From Lactobacillus johnsonii ATCC 33200 (lineage in GTDB: Bacteria > Bacillota > Bacilli > Lactobacillales > Lactobacillaceae), in NCBI RefSeq assembly GCF_000159355.1, contig NZ_GG670121.1:1-57793 (forward strand): a stretch of DNA of 57,793 bases, given 5' to 3'. Below the pieces are notes generated by a model. The model did no database searches. It worked only from the letters and a program-made list of their open reading frames with translations, and had not been told where the DNA came from. Below, piece after piece: positions 47,288 to 53,486 of the stretch (position 1 is the first letter of the stretch; every line of letters begins with the position of its first letter). Position numbers and translations under genes: made by a program.

Positions 47288-47350
47288 ATTGTCTTGACAA
47301 TACAAAATGTATAATTTAATATTTGCTTTGTTAAAAGATACAAAACGTAT
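47288..47350. promoter_or_regulatory. Divergent operator/promoter region of the element
   Basis: Palindrome ATTGTC-TT-GACAAT (47288-47301) covers the rightward -35 TTGACA (47294-47299). Next is ATACA-AAA-TGTAT (47300-47312) and a related ATACAAAACGTAT (47338-47350). A -10 TAATAT lies 17 bp from the -35. These are likely repressor sites switching between the repressor and early genes. Confidence 0.7.
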
Positions 47351-47373
47351 TTTTATAGAAAAGAGGTTAGAAA

Positions 47374-47568
47374 GTGGCTATTGAATATTTAACGTTCAAA
47401 GAGGCAATGAAGTATTTGGGGATGAAGTCCCCGATTACTTTAAGAAGTTACATTGATGCAGGTTTACCAGTTATTGAAGTAGGTAAATCTAAGAAGATAA
47501 GTAAAAGCGATATTGATGAGTTTATGAGTAAGCACAAAAGGACGGCACAACATGAAACGACTGTATAG
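47374..47568 (+). CDS. AlpA/excisionase-like helix-turn-helix protein
   Basis: This 64-residue MerR-type winged HTH (YLTFKEAMKYLGMKSPITLRSYIDAGLPVIEVGKSKKISKSDIDEFMSKHK) is of the kind used as excisionase or early regulator in phages and satellites. The start is GTG 47374 with AGAGGTT upstream. It is first gene to the right of the operator region, the cro/xis position. Its end overlaps the 54-residue membrane ORF by 17 bases. Confidence 0.8.
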   Translation: MAIEYLTFKEAMKYLGMKSPITLRSYIDAGLPVIEVGKSKKISKSDIDEFMSKHKRTAQHETTV

Positions 47569-47716
47569 AGCCTTTAAGAACTGGCTTTACTTACCAGATG
47601 GAGCAAGCAACGAAATATTTAATTTATTGCTGTTTGGCATCCTTGCCTTATCGTCCATTGTGGCAATCGTAAGCTTTACCAGAACACTAGGTATCTTCCT
47701 AGCATTGTTTAGATAG
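47552..47716 (+). CDS. Small membrane protein, 54 residues
   Basis: ATG 47552 has AAAGGA 10 bases upstream. The sequence is MKRLYRAFKNWLYLPDG, then a hydrophobic helix at about residues 24-43 (NLLLFGILALSSIVAIVSF) and a short second hydrophobic end. I do not recognise it. It overlaps the AlpA-like gene, so it is translated from the early transcript. Size and place recall small accessory membrane proteins of phage early regions. Confidence 0.65.
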   Translation: MKRLYRAFKNWLYLPDGASNEIFNLLLFGILALSSIVAIVSFTRTLGIFLALFR

Positions 47717-47731
47717 ATTGGAGTTTAAAGA

Positions 47732-47785
47732 ATGAGGTACACAGAAAACAATTTCAACAAGAAAATGAATATACCAACAAAATAA
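47732..47785 (+). pseudogene. 5' fragment of a frameshifted gene
   Basis: ATG 47732 has GGAG 8 bases upstream but stops after 17 codons (MRYTENNFNKKMNIPTK). One extra A in the A4 run at 47745-47748 would read MRYTEKQFQQENEYTNKIKFLKRST and join in frame to the ORF at 47806, giving 93 residues. The start for the intact gene is thus probably here. Confidence 0.6.
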
Positions 47786-47805
47786 AATTTTTAAAGCGGT
47801 CTACT

Positions 47806-48012
47806 ATGTTTGCTGAAAATGAAGGTAATTACAACATTGATGGTACTAATTACCCTATTTCTACTATCTGGCGTGAAGTTGCATCTACTGCGTTAGCATT
47901 AGCAGATTTAGCAGATTGGTTCGATAGATACGATAAGGACGGGCAAAACGATAACGATGAAGTTGTATTTGTGCGTAAAAATAGTTTTGAGGATGGTTTA
48001 GACAATGAATAA
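47806..48012 (+). CDS. Small acidic element protein (3' part of a frameshifted gene)
   Basis: The 68-residue ORF MFAENEGNYNIDGTNYPISTIWREVASTALALADLADWFDRYDKDGQNDNDE is acidic and soluble and I do not recognise it. Its ATG has no good SD, while a well-placed ATG with GGAG lies in another frame at 47732 and reads into this frame after a one-base insertion. Its last codons overlap the start of the next gene (48005). It is either a broken gene, a sequencing indel or a shifted product. Confidence 0.6.
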   Translation: MFAENEGNYNIDGTNYPISTIWREVASTALALADLADWFDRYDKDGQNDNDEVVFVRKNSFEDGLDNE

Positions 48013-48355
48013 GCAATTAACTAAGTTTGAAAAACAAGTTTTTGAGTGCATCCCTGCAGGTAAAGAACACCCTATTAGTCAACAGGATTTAGCATTAGCT
48101 AACGACACAACAAGACGCAATATTACTAGCACCGTTAGAAAGCTAAGGCTAAAAGGCCGTCTAGTTGGTTCAAGTCGTTCATCTATTAACGGCTATTACA
48201 AAATCAAAACCACCGAGGAATTTTTTGAAAATATAGGGATGCTGACAAGTCAACGAGATACTTTAAGCAAGACAATAACGGCAATGATGGAAACTTTTAA
48301 CGAAAAAGAGCCGTTAATAGGTCAACAATCTTTATTTAACCAAGTTAACGAGTAG
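48005..48355 (+). CDS. Winged-helix DNA-binding protein, 116 residues
   Basis: The N-terminal 65 residues form a winged HTH (LTKFEKQVFECIPAGKEHPISQQDLALANDTTRRNITSTVRKLRLKGRLVGSSRSSINGYYKI). The helical tail ends QQSLFNQVNE. Similar small proteins lie in early regions of Lactobacillus prophages. The start overlaps the preceding ORF by 8 bases. A hairpin AGCCC-ACTAA-GGGCT (48365-48379) follows the stop. Confidence 0.75.
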   Translation: MNKQLTKFEKQVFECIPAGKEHPISQQDLALANDTTRRNITSTVRKLRLKGRLVGSSRSSINGYYKIKTTEEFFENIGMLTSQRDTLSKTITAMMETFNEKEPLIGQQSLFNQVNE

Positions 48356-48417
48356 CAAAATAAAAAGCCCACTAAGGGCTATTAGATTTAACGAACTAAA
48401 AAGAAAGAGTGAAAACA

Positions 48418-48834
48418 ATGAATATTATTTATCCACCTTTAGTTGAACAGATGTATAAATTCATGCACGAAATAGATAAGAATGTAACTAAACAAGACGT
48501 TTACAAGAAAGCTATTGAGGCTAATATGATTGACTATCAAGGCAATCCCACTAAGTGGGCTATTAAACATGGATATATTGCAGAAATCCCAACAGTAAAC
48601 GAAAGACAAGCCAAACTAAATAAAACTAGTTCTACAACAAGTAGCGAAAAAGATTTAGATGCTGTTTTTAGTAGAATGCCACCTAGTGCTTTTACATGGA
48701 TAGAAAATCAAGGCAGTTATGCAATGGATACAGCCGAACTTAAAAAGGCTATCTTATCAGCTTTAAAAGATGGGAGCTTATCCCCTGTTGGTCGTAAACA
48801 TTGGTTAGAGGTTTTAGCAAAAATTAGAAACTAG
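48418..48834 (+). CDS. Hypothetical element protein, 138 residues
   Basis: I do not recognise the family. It reads MNIIYPPLVEQMYKFMHEIDKNVTKQDVYKKAIEANMIDYQGNPTKWAIKHGYI, then a Ser/Thr linker and a helical end. It is soluble. ATG 48418 is favoured with GAAAGAG upstream; GTG 48409 is in frame but has no spacing. The N-terminal part (NPTKWAIKHGYI) resembles short phage domains found on antirepressors and DNA-binding proteins; that is a weak inference. Confidence 0.65.
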   Translation: MNIIYPPLVEQMYKFMHEIDKNVTKQDVYKKAIEANMIDYQGNPTKWAIKHGYIAEIPTVNERQAKLNKTSSTTSSEKDLDAVFSRMPPSAFTWIENQGSYAMDTAELKKAILSALKDGSLSPVGRKHWLEVLAKIRN

Positions 48835-48849
48835 AAAGGAATAATCACA

Positions 48850-49149
48850 ATGGAAATTAAGCTAGATGCAGACCAAGAAAAGGAATTAACAAACCGTATT
48901 ATTAATTTAGTCAAAACAAGCGTTAAACAAGCTATAGGTAGCCAAGGCAAGCCCTATTTAAACCGTAAAGAGACCGCAAAATATTTTGGAGTTGCCGAAA
49001 GTACTATAAGATATTGGGCTAGTTTAGGGATGCCAGTTGCAAATATTAATGGTCATAAGTTATATGGCAAGCAAAGCATCACTGAATGGCTCAAAAGCAA
49101 AGAAGAGCCTAAAAAAGAACACAAAAAAAGCCCACTAAGGGGCATCTAA
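48850..49149 (+). CDS. Excisionase/MerR-type DNA-binding protein, 99 residues
   Basis: A basic helical N-terminus (TNRIINLVKTSVKQAIGSQG) is followed by a HTH_17 domain (PYLNRKETAKYFGVAESTIRYWASLGMPVANINGHKLYGKQSITEWLKSKE). It could be the excisionase or a second regulator beside the AlpA-like protein. It has SD GAAAGGA. A GC-rich hairpin (GCCC-ACTAA-GGGGC) lies at its 3' end. Confidence 0.78.
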   Translation: MEIKLDADQEKELTNRIINLVKTSVKQAIGSQGKPYLNRKETAKYFGVAESTIRYWASLGMPVANINGHKLYGKQSITEWLKSKEEPKKEHKKSPLRGI

Positions 49150-49157
49150 CAAATCTA

Positions 49158-49300
49158 AAGCATTAAAAAATCAAAAAATGTCTTTGACTATAGCAGTAAT
49201 CAAAGACTAGAGAAATAGCCGTTTAACACCTTTGGTTTATATTCTCTTTTTTGATTATAGCAGATTTTAAACAAGCGTAAATGTGTTAATCAAAGACTTT
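49158..49300 (+). repeat. Hairpin and second copy of the dispersed motif
   Basis: GTCTTTGA (49181-49188) and TCAAAGAC (about 49201-49208) form an 8-bp stem. The ACAAGCGTAAATGTG-type motif of the int upstream region recurs at 49271-49302. No ORF is seen here. Confidence 0.6.
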
Positions 49301-49322
49301 TAATATTTGAATGAGGTAAGCA

Positions 49323-49643
49323 ATGAGTGAAGAATATTTTTACAATATCACGTTGGCAGAATTAAGGACAAAATTAATAGCAAGAAAAGAAGAATTAAAA
49401 CTTAATTACACCGAATTATCCGCAATGACAAATGTTTCACGTGGAACTTTAATGCGCTTTATTAGCGGTAATAACAGCATTCAAGCTGATACATTTAGAA
49501 AATTATTTGAATGGATACATCTTCAAATTATGCCTATTACCTACCAAAAGACCTATAAAGATATAACTATCTTTTTACAACAAGTTCCAAACATTCAGCA
49601 TATAACTACCAAAGAGCCAGCAAAAACGGGGATGCTTAAATGA
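49323..49643 (+). CDS. XRE-like HTH protein, 106 residues
   Basis: A Cro/CI-type HTH lies in residues 8-65 (TLAELRTKLIARKEELKLNYTELSAMTNVSRGTLMRFISGNNSIQADTFRKLFEWI). A short tail without known domain follows. It is probably a regulator of the replication gene just downstream. It starts after ATGAGGTAAGCA, with GAGGTA as SD. Confidence 0.78.
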   Translation: MSEEYFYNITLAELRTKLIARKEELKLNYTELSAMTNVSRGTLMRFISGNNSIQADTFRKLFEWIHLQIMPITYQKTYKDITIFLQQVPNIQHITTKEPAKTGMLK

Positions 49644-49677
49644 TTAATCTTCCAAGTAATGTGAGGTGGTGTTATAT

Positions 49678-50196
49678 GTGACAAACAAAAGAAACTGGTT
49701 TCAATATCAATTAACAAAAAGCATATTTAAAAAGGGCTTAACACCAATTGAGTCATTAATATTAAGGTCGATTGAGGCACTAGACAATGGTAAAGGTTGC
49801 TTTGCCACTAATGAATATTTTGCAAGTTTTTTTGAAATTAACGTCTACACTGTTTCAAGAAATATAACTAAATTAAAAGATAAAGGATATATAACGGTGC
49901 GGTTAGAGCGCAAAAACAATAACAAGACTAAACGCATATTGAAAGTAAAACGTGCATCCCACTATACAGAACAAAGCGAAATAAATGGAGTTATCAATTA
50001 TATAAACGGCATGTTTAAAGAAGAACATGATTTTGAACCAATCAAGCCAACAACAGAAATAAAAAAAGCTATTCAGCAAAAAATAAAAGAATACCATTCA
50101 CAAAAAGAATTAATACAATACTTAAAAATGCACCGTGATAATTTTTTAAGTACGCACGGGGTTTCCTTATGGTTAAAAGGTCAATTAAATATTTAA
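49678..50196 (+). CDS. Replication-initiator-like winged-helix protein
   Basis: This protein of about 172 residues has an N-terminal HTH_36/RepA-N-like winged helix (FKKGLTPIESLILRSIEALDNGKGCFATNEYFASFFEINVYTVSRNITKLKDKGYITVRLERKN). The C-terminus is helical. GTG 49678 is chosen, with GAGGTG at 49663-49668. Iterons with 22-bp period and an AT-rich stretch lie just downstream, so a Rep or primase-loading role is likely. Transcription regulation is the alternative. Confidence 0.7.
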   Translation: MTNKRNWFQYQLTKSIFKKGLTPIESLILRSIEALDNGKGCFATNEYFASFFEINVYTVSRNITKLKDKGYITVRLERKNNNKTKRILKVKRASHYTEQSEINGVINYINGMFKEEHDFEPIKPTTEIKKAIQQKIKEYHSQKELIQYLKMHRDNFLSTHGVSLWLKGQLNI

Positions 50197-50291
50197 TATA
50201 TTGTTGTACCGTCATGATCTATGACGGTATTTTTATACCGTCTAAATTAAATTTATATCGTTAAAAAGTTATTAACAGCCTTGATAATTTA

Positions 50292-50365
50292 GCAAGTGGG
50301 TATTGCTAAAAGCGCAAGTGGGTATTGACGATTTAGCAAGTGGGTATTGCTAAAAGCGCAAGCAG
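50292..50365 (+). repeat. 22-bp iterons, candidate replication origin
   Basis: GCAAGTGGGTATTG starts at 50292, 50314 and 50336, and a partial GCAAG unit at 50358, all exactly 22 bp apart. An AT-rich stretch (50366-50420) follows. Position after a Rep-like gene is typical of theta-type iteron origins and PICI origins. Confidence 0.82.
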
Positions 50366-50454
50366 ATAAAAATTATTTATAAAAATTAATTATTAAAATT
50401 ATTTATTAAAACTCTATTGAGAAATAAACAGCAAAAAACTAACTTATCGAATTA

Positions 50455-50596
50455 CTATTCAACATGATAAAATTTAAACGTAAAGCTTAGACCAAAGTTT
50501 TACTCATTTTCAAATTTAATTAGTTCTAACAAATAAGACCGTTTAAGGTGGTTCAGGGATGCAATAACTACTAGATACCACTTTAGACGGTCTTTA
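50455..50596 (+). ncRNA. Putative small RNA C
   Basis: -10 like ATGATAAAAT (50464-50473), a GTAAA...TTTAC hairpin, then an 18-bp stem (AAGACCGTTTAAGGTGGT with ACCACTTTAGACGGTCTT) around a 24-base loop carrying AGGGATG, ending in T residues. Module D has the same layout. No ORF is seen. Confidence 0.5.
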
Positions 50597-50811
50597 TTGT
50601 TTATAGGGCTTATTTTGGTTTATAGGGATGATTTAGCACTAAACCAATACATCTAACTCTATTTATCTATCTAAATTAAGCCAGCATCCCTTTTATGCTC
50701 TAATTTAACTTCTAAGAGCTTTAATTATGCTTTAGTATGATTACACGTTAATCAAATAAAAATAGCTTAGCATTGAAATATTTAGCAAAAAAGTTAAGTA
50801 AATTGATTAGT

Positions 50812-50957
50812 ATTAAATTCATTATGATAAAATAATTTTGCAGGCGGAAAACTGCAGACTTAAATTATTGATTTATTTCAATGTGATTAGATTTTGACTA
50901 ATTCAAACAAAAAGCCGTTCAGGTAGTTGTTAAGTACTACTTGGACGGCTTTTTTAT
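50812..50957 (+). ncRNA. Putative small RNA D (paralog of C)
   Basis: ATGATAAAAT (50824-50833), a GCAG...CTGC hairpin, then AAAAAGCCGTTCAGGTAGT pairing with ACTACTTGGACGGCTTTTT and a T tract. The final stem also serves as terminator for the convergent ArpU-like genes. Region 50597-50811 between C and D has no gene. Confidence 0.5.
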
Positions 50958-51391
50958 GCTACTTCTTTAATTTTTGTGAGGTCAATAATATCTTTATCTT
51001 CAATGCCTAATCGTGCTTGCATTGCAAAGAACCTAATAGCAAACTCTTTCAGCATTTTATTTTTTGAGTTAGCTATTGTGCGTTCAGCATATCCAATTTG
51101 TTGTGCTATTTGAAACATTTTTAAATGTTTAAAGTACGTCAATTCTATTACTTGTTTATATAGCGGTGGCATCGTGTTTAAAGCTAATTTAATAGCCTGA
51201 ACATACTGCAGAGACATATCAACCCTAAATATAAGACTTTCAGCACTGTTTTTATTGCTACTGCTCACTTTAGGGGCGCTTAAATCATGACTAGATATCA
51301 ATACACTTTCACTATAGCCAGCATACGCCAATAGTTCAGGGACTTTATTCTTAAAAAACTTTCGTGTGTTGTTTGCTACTTGGTCTTTCAT
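50954..51391 (-). CDS. ArpU-like late transcription regulator 1
   Basis: This 145-residue protein has a sigma-70 region-4-like HTH in the C-terminal half (LALNTMPPLYKQVIELTYFKHLKMFQIAQQIGYAERTIANSKNKMLKEFA). The whole matches the ArpU family of phage late-gene activators. SD GGGGGATG precedes the ATG. It is downstream of a second ArpU-like gene by 16 bases. In prophages ArpU controls packaging and lysis genes, which this element lacks. Confidence 0.8.
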   Translation of the reverse strand: MKDQVANNTRKFFKNKVPELLAYAGYSESVLISSHDLSAPKVSSSNKNSAESLIFRVDMSLQYVQAIKLALNTMPPLYKQVIELTYFKHLKMFQIAQQIGYAERTIANSKNKMLKEFAIRFFAMQARLGIEDKDIIDLTKIKEVA

Positions 51392-51407
51392 TCTGCATCC
51401 CCCTTAA

Positions 51408-51773
51408 TTAAAAATCACGCTTAATCTTTCTAAATTCAGGTAAAAAGATATCAGCAAATAAAGTAATAGCTTTTTTCCTGTAGTCATACATCCTACTTCT
51501 AGACTTGCCTATTATTTCAGGTAAATCTTTTAAGCGTACCTGCTCGGCATATTCAAATAAGAGAATGCTTTTATACGGCGTTGGTAAAGTATGAATTGTC
51601 TTAATAACAATTTTTATCACTGTACTTGCATAATCTACTCTTTTATCAATTCCATTACTATCAAAGGGCTTATAATCTTTATTTTTTAATTCTATTGCCT
51701 TAGTTCCTGAAAAATTTAAATAATGCTGTAAGCAATAATTTAAAAAGTAATATCCTAGCTTGTAATTATCCAC
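51408..51773 (-). CDS. ArpU-like late transcription regulator 2
   Basis: This protein of about 121 residues has the same sigma-factor-like end (TIHTLPTPYKSILLFEYAEQVRLKDLPEIIGKSRSRMYDYRKKAITLFADIF). Its N-terminus is only weakly like the first copy. GTG 51773 is preferred, with AGGTGG 5 bases upstream. It is first in the two-gene minus-strand operon at the right end of the element. Tandem ArpU-like genes are unusual. Confidence 0.72.
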   Translation of the reverse strand: MDNYKLGYYFLNYCLQHYLNFSGTKAIELKNKDYKPFDSNGIDKRVDYASTVIKIVIKTIHTLPTPYKSILLFEYAEQVRLKDLPEIIGKSRSRMYDYRKKAITLFADIFLPEFRKIKRDF

Positions 51774-52052
51774 TTTGACCACCTAAACAACGATACATTT
51801 AAAATTATTAAAATTTTTCCTGTTTAAGATAATTTTATTTATCTTAGTGTAATTATACTAAATCAACTAAAAAACTGATTTCAACACGTAAATTTTAAAT
51901 ATTAGGCATATTATACAGGCTATTAAAAGCTTTTTATTTTTAGTGATGCAAAGAACTTAAAGCAAAATAAAAACGACCTGCTAAGGTCGTTAGGGTAATA
52001 AATAAAAAAAGATTTTCTTAAACAAGGTAAGTCAATTATATCATGCTAAAAC

Positions 52053-52074
52053 CCTTTGAATAGCACATTTACGC
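52053..52074 (-). repeat. Dispersed 22-bp motif, inverted copy
   Basis: Matches the int-upstream copy (45408-45429) in inverse orientation at 21 of 22 positions. It lies about 140 bp from the right att core. Confidence 0.7.
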
Positions 52075-52080
52075 AAAATA

Positions 52081-52106
52081 AAATATTGTTCCTAATATTG
52101 CTCCTT
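52081..52106 (+). repeat. Possible integrase arm sites, right end
   Basis: AATATTGTTCCTAAT followed by AATATTGCTCCTT, overlapping direct copies with 13-bp step. A third copy is at the left end (44188-44200). Confidence 0.45.
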
Positions 52107-52211
52107 TTTAGTTTAATTCAACTTAATTTTTGAAAATCACTAAGAGACAAAAAGCTTATATTACTAGCTTTCTAAACTACTTTAGCTATATCTAAAATTA
52201 TATTGTTCAGA

Positions 52212-52229
52212 TTATCATCAGAGTGCTAA
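52212..52229. repeat. Right attachment core (attR)
   Basis: Exact copy of the 18-bp core at 44112-44129. Bases on both sides differ, so the repeat is exactly 18 bp. Confidence 0.9.
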
Positions 52230-52397
52230 AAAGGTGCTAATTTACTGATAAATGTAGATTAATTTTGGTAATTTTTTGATAAAATTAAACAAACACAAAA
52301 AGTTAAATATGCGGTGGTACTTTCGTTTGAGAGGATGATGCCAATGGTGTAATAACTGTTGTTCAGAGTCTTACTGAAGGGAGGTACACTTTGCTTT

Positions 52398-52550
52398 ATG
52401 ACAGCCTTTTTTGGTGCTGTCCTTGCCTTTATTGGTTTCTTGGATTGTGTAGTGGTAGCTTTTATCAAACTAACCAACGATACAAACAAGTTAGCGGAAG
52501 CTGTAAAACAACTAATAGAGACTCTCCACGATTTGTGGAAGAAAAAATAG
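52398..52550 (+). CDS. Small hydrophobic protein, possible type I toxin
   Basis: A 50-residue ORF, MTAFFGAVLAFIGFLDCVVVAFIKLTNDTNKLAEAVKQLIETLHDLWKKK, has one N-terminal membrane helix and a basic amphipathic tail. AAGGGAGGT (52377-52385) is 12 bases before the ATG. Long inverted repeats follow (AAGCCGCT 52561-52568 with AGCGGCTT 52632-52639), then a terminator. This recalls holin-like or Fst-like type I toxins of lactobacilli, but I do not recognise the family. Its long leader (52230-52397) is untranslated. Confidence 0.45.
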   Translation: MTAFFGAVLAFIGFLDCVVVAFIKLTNDTNKLAEAVKQLIETLHDLWKKK

Positions 52551-52647
52551 AGCAGATTAAAAGCCGCTTGATAACTTTTGGCGGAGTTGATAGCGACTTT
52601 TAGTTTGTTATTAATCTTGCCACCGCATTTTAGCGGCTTGTGCTTCA

Positions 52648-52677
52648 AGAGAGCTATTAGGAGTAGCTCTCTTTTTT
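52648..52677 (+). terminator. Terminator of the small-toxin-like locus
   Basis: AGAGAGCTA-TTAGGAG-TAGCTCTC then T6 on the plus strand. Confidence 0.88.
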
Positions 52678-52727
52678 ATGCTATAACTAGTTTACTTCTT
52701 TTTTATTCAAATTGAAACAATAATATA

Positions 52728-53486
52728 TTAAACTCTTTTAACAGTAATATCTCCCATATTGGCGCGGCCTTGAAGCACTAAGGTTGGACCCTCTGCTGGT
52801 TGATCACCATCAATAGTAATATCATTGAATCCTTGATTTAATTGATTATCCACCCGCCAAGAGGTTGGAATGTAGAACGTTAAATCTCCCATTGACATAT
52901 TTACATTAGCAATCACTTCATCCCCAGCTGGTTTTGCTGAATCAAGGTAGACATTAACGTCTCCCATTGAAACATTTATCGTTACTGTCTCTAAATGCTG
53001 TGAATGAACATAACGTGAAGTAGACGACATTTTTTCGCTAATTACAATATTGTCACCATTATCTGAACTTGTTGTATCAGAAAATACATGTTCAGCCTTA
53101 AATTTATGAGGTGCCTTTAAGTCAGACCAATTAGTACTGACTTTTTCACCATTAATAATTACAGTTGGCTTCCAACTTTTTTTGAAGATTAATCTTAAAC
53201 CTCCCCAAACCAAAAATGCTGCTAAAAGCACTGTCCAAGGAACAATACTTTCAATATGAAGAGGCTTTGCATAGATAATTAATAAAAATGCAATTGAAAA
53301 AATTGTTCCACCTAAACTTCTATTAATTAAGGAAGTAATTAATGTTGCCGCAAATACTACGGTCCAAAAAATTGTCCAGAACCCTAATTCTACTGGAATT
53401 AAATGCAACTGATCTAAAACTAAAAATGCTGCTGCTGCAAGCAGGCCTAAGCCCCAAAGAACCCTTCCAAAACTGGCTTTTCTCAT
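52728..53486 (-). CDS. LiaF-like cell-envelope stress membrane protein
   Basis: This 252-residue protein has four hydrophobic segments in the first 105 residues. A C-terminal soluble domain follows with repeated strands (VTINVSMGDVNVYLDSAKPAGDEVIANVNMSMGDLTFYIPTSWRV), as in the LiaF/DUF2154 domain. In LiaFSR systems LiaF restrains signalling; here no LiaS/LiaR is adjacent. Instead it overlaps a LytTR regulator by 4 bases, so the pair likely forms one signalling unit. Confidence 0.85.
   Translation of the reverse strand: MRKASFGRVLWGLGLLAAAAFLVLDQLHLIPVELGFWTIFWTVVFAATLITSLINRSLGGTIFSIAFLLIIYAKPLHIESIVPWTVLLAAFLVWGGLRLIFKKSWKPTVIINGEKVSTNWSDLKAPHKFKAEHVFSDTTSSDNGDNIVISEKMSSTSRYVHSQHLETVTINVSMGDVNVYLDSAKPAGDEVIANVNMSMGDLTFYIPTSWRVDNQLNQGFNDITIDGDQPAEGPTLVLQGRANMGDITVKRV

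Larger units (their letters stand above)
51774..52211. other. Right-end non-coding region of the element
   Basis: No gene. It contains a -10 like TATAAT on the minus strand near 51850 for the ArpU operon, and a hairpin AACGACCT-GCTA-AGGTCGTT (about 51976-51995). The inverted 22-bp motif is at 52053-52074, and two AATATTGYTCCT copies are at 52081-52106. This resembles an integrase-binding attachment arm. Confidence 0.6.
44112..52229. mobile_element. 8.1-kb integrative element, phage-satellite-like
   Basis: It is bounded by the 18-bp repeat TTATCATCAGAGTGCTAA. Left to right: integrase (minus), 1 kb of structured non-coding DNA, repressor (minus) facing an AlpA-like gene (plus), small accessory genes, a replication-initiator-like gene with 22-bp iterons, two short non-coding modules, and two ArpU-like genes (minus). 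No capsid, terminase, portal, lysis, relaxase or resistance genes are present. This layout fits a PICI-type satellite better than a prophage or ICE; that class is inference. Confidence 0.85.

Noticed and set aside
50292-50365. CRISPR-like short repeat array
   Set aside because: The 22-bp period has no unique spacers and no cas genes are near. Iterons fit better.
44112-52229. Complete prophage
   Set aside because: No terminase, portal, capsid, tail, holin or endolysin genes. The size and content fit a satellite.
44112-52229. Integrative conjugative element
   Set aside because: No relaxase, coupling protein or type IV secretion genes.
52259-52648. 129-residue minus-strand ORF over the small-toxin-like gene
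   Set aside because: No SD, unlikely composition, and it is antisense to a better supported plus-strand gene and its terminator.
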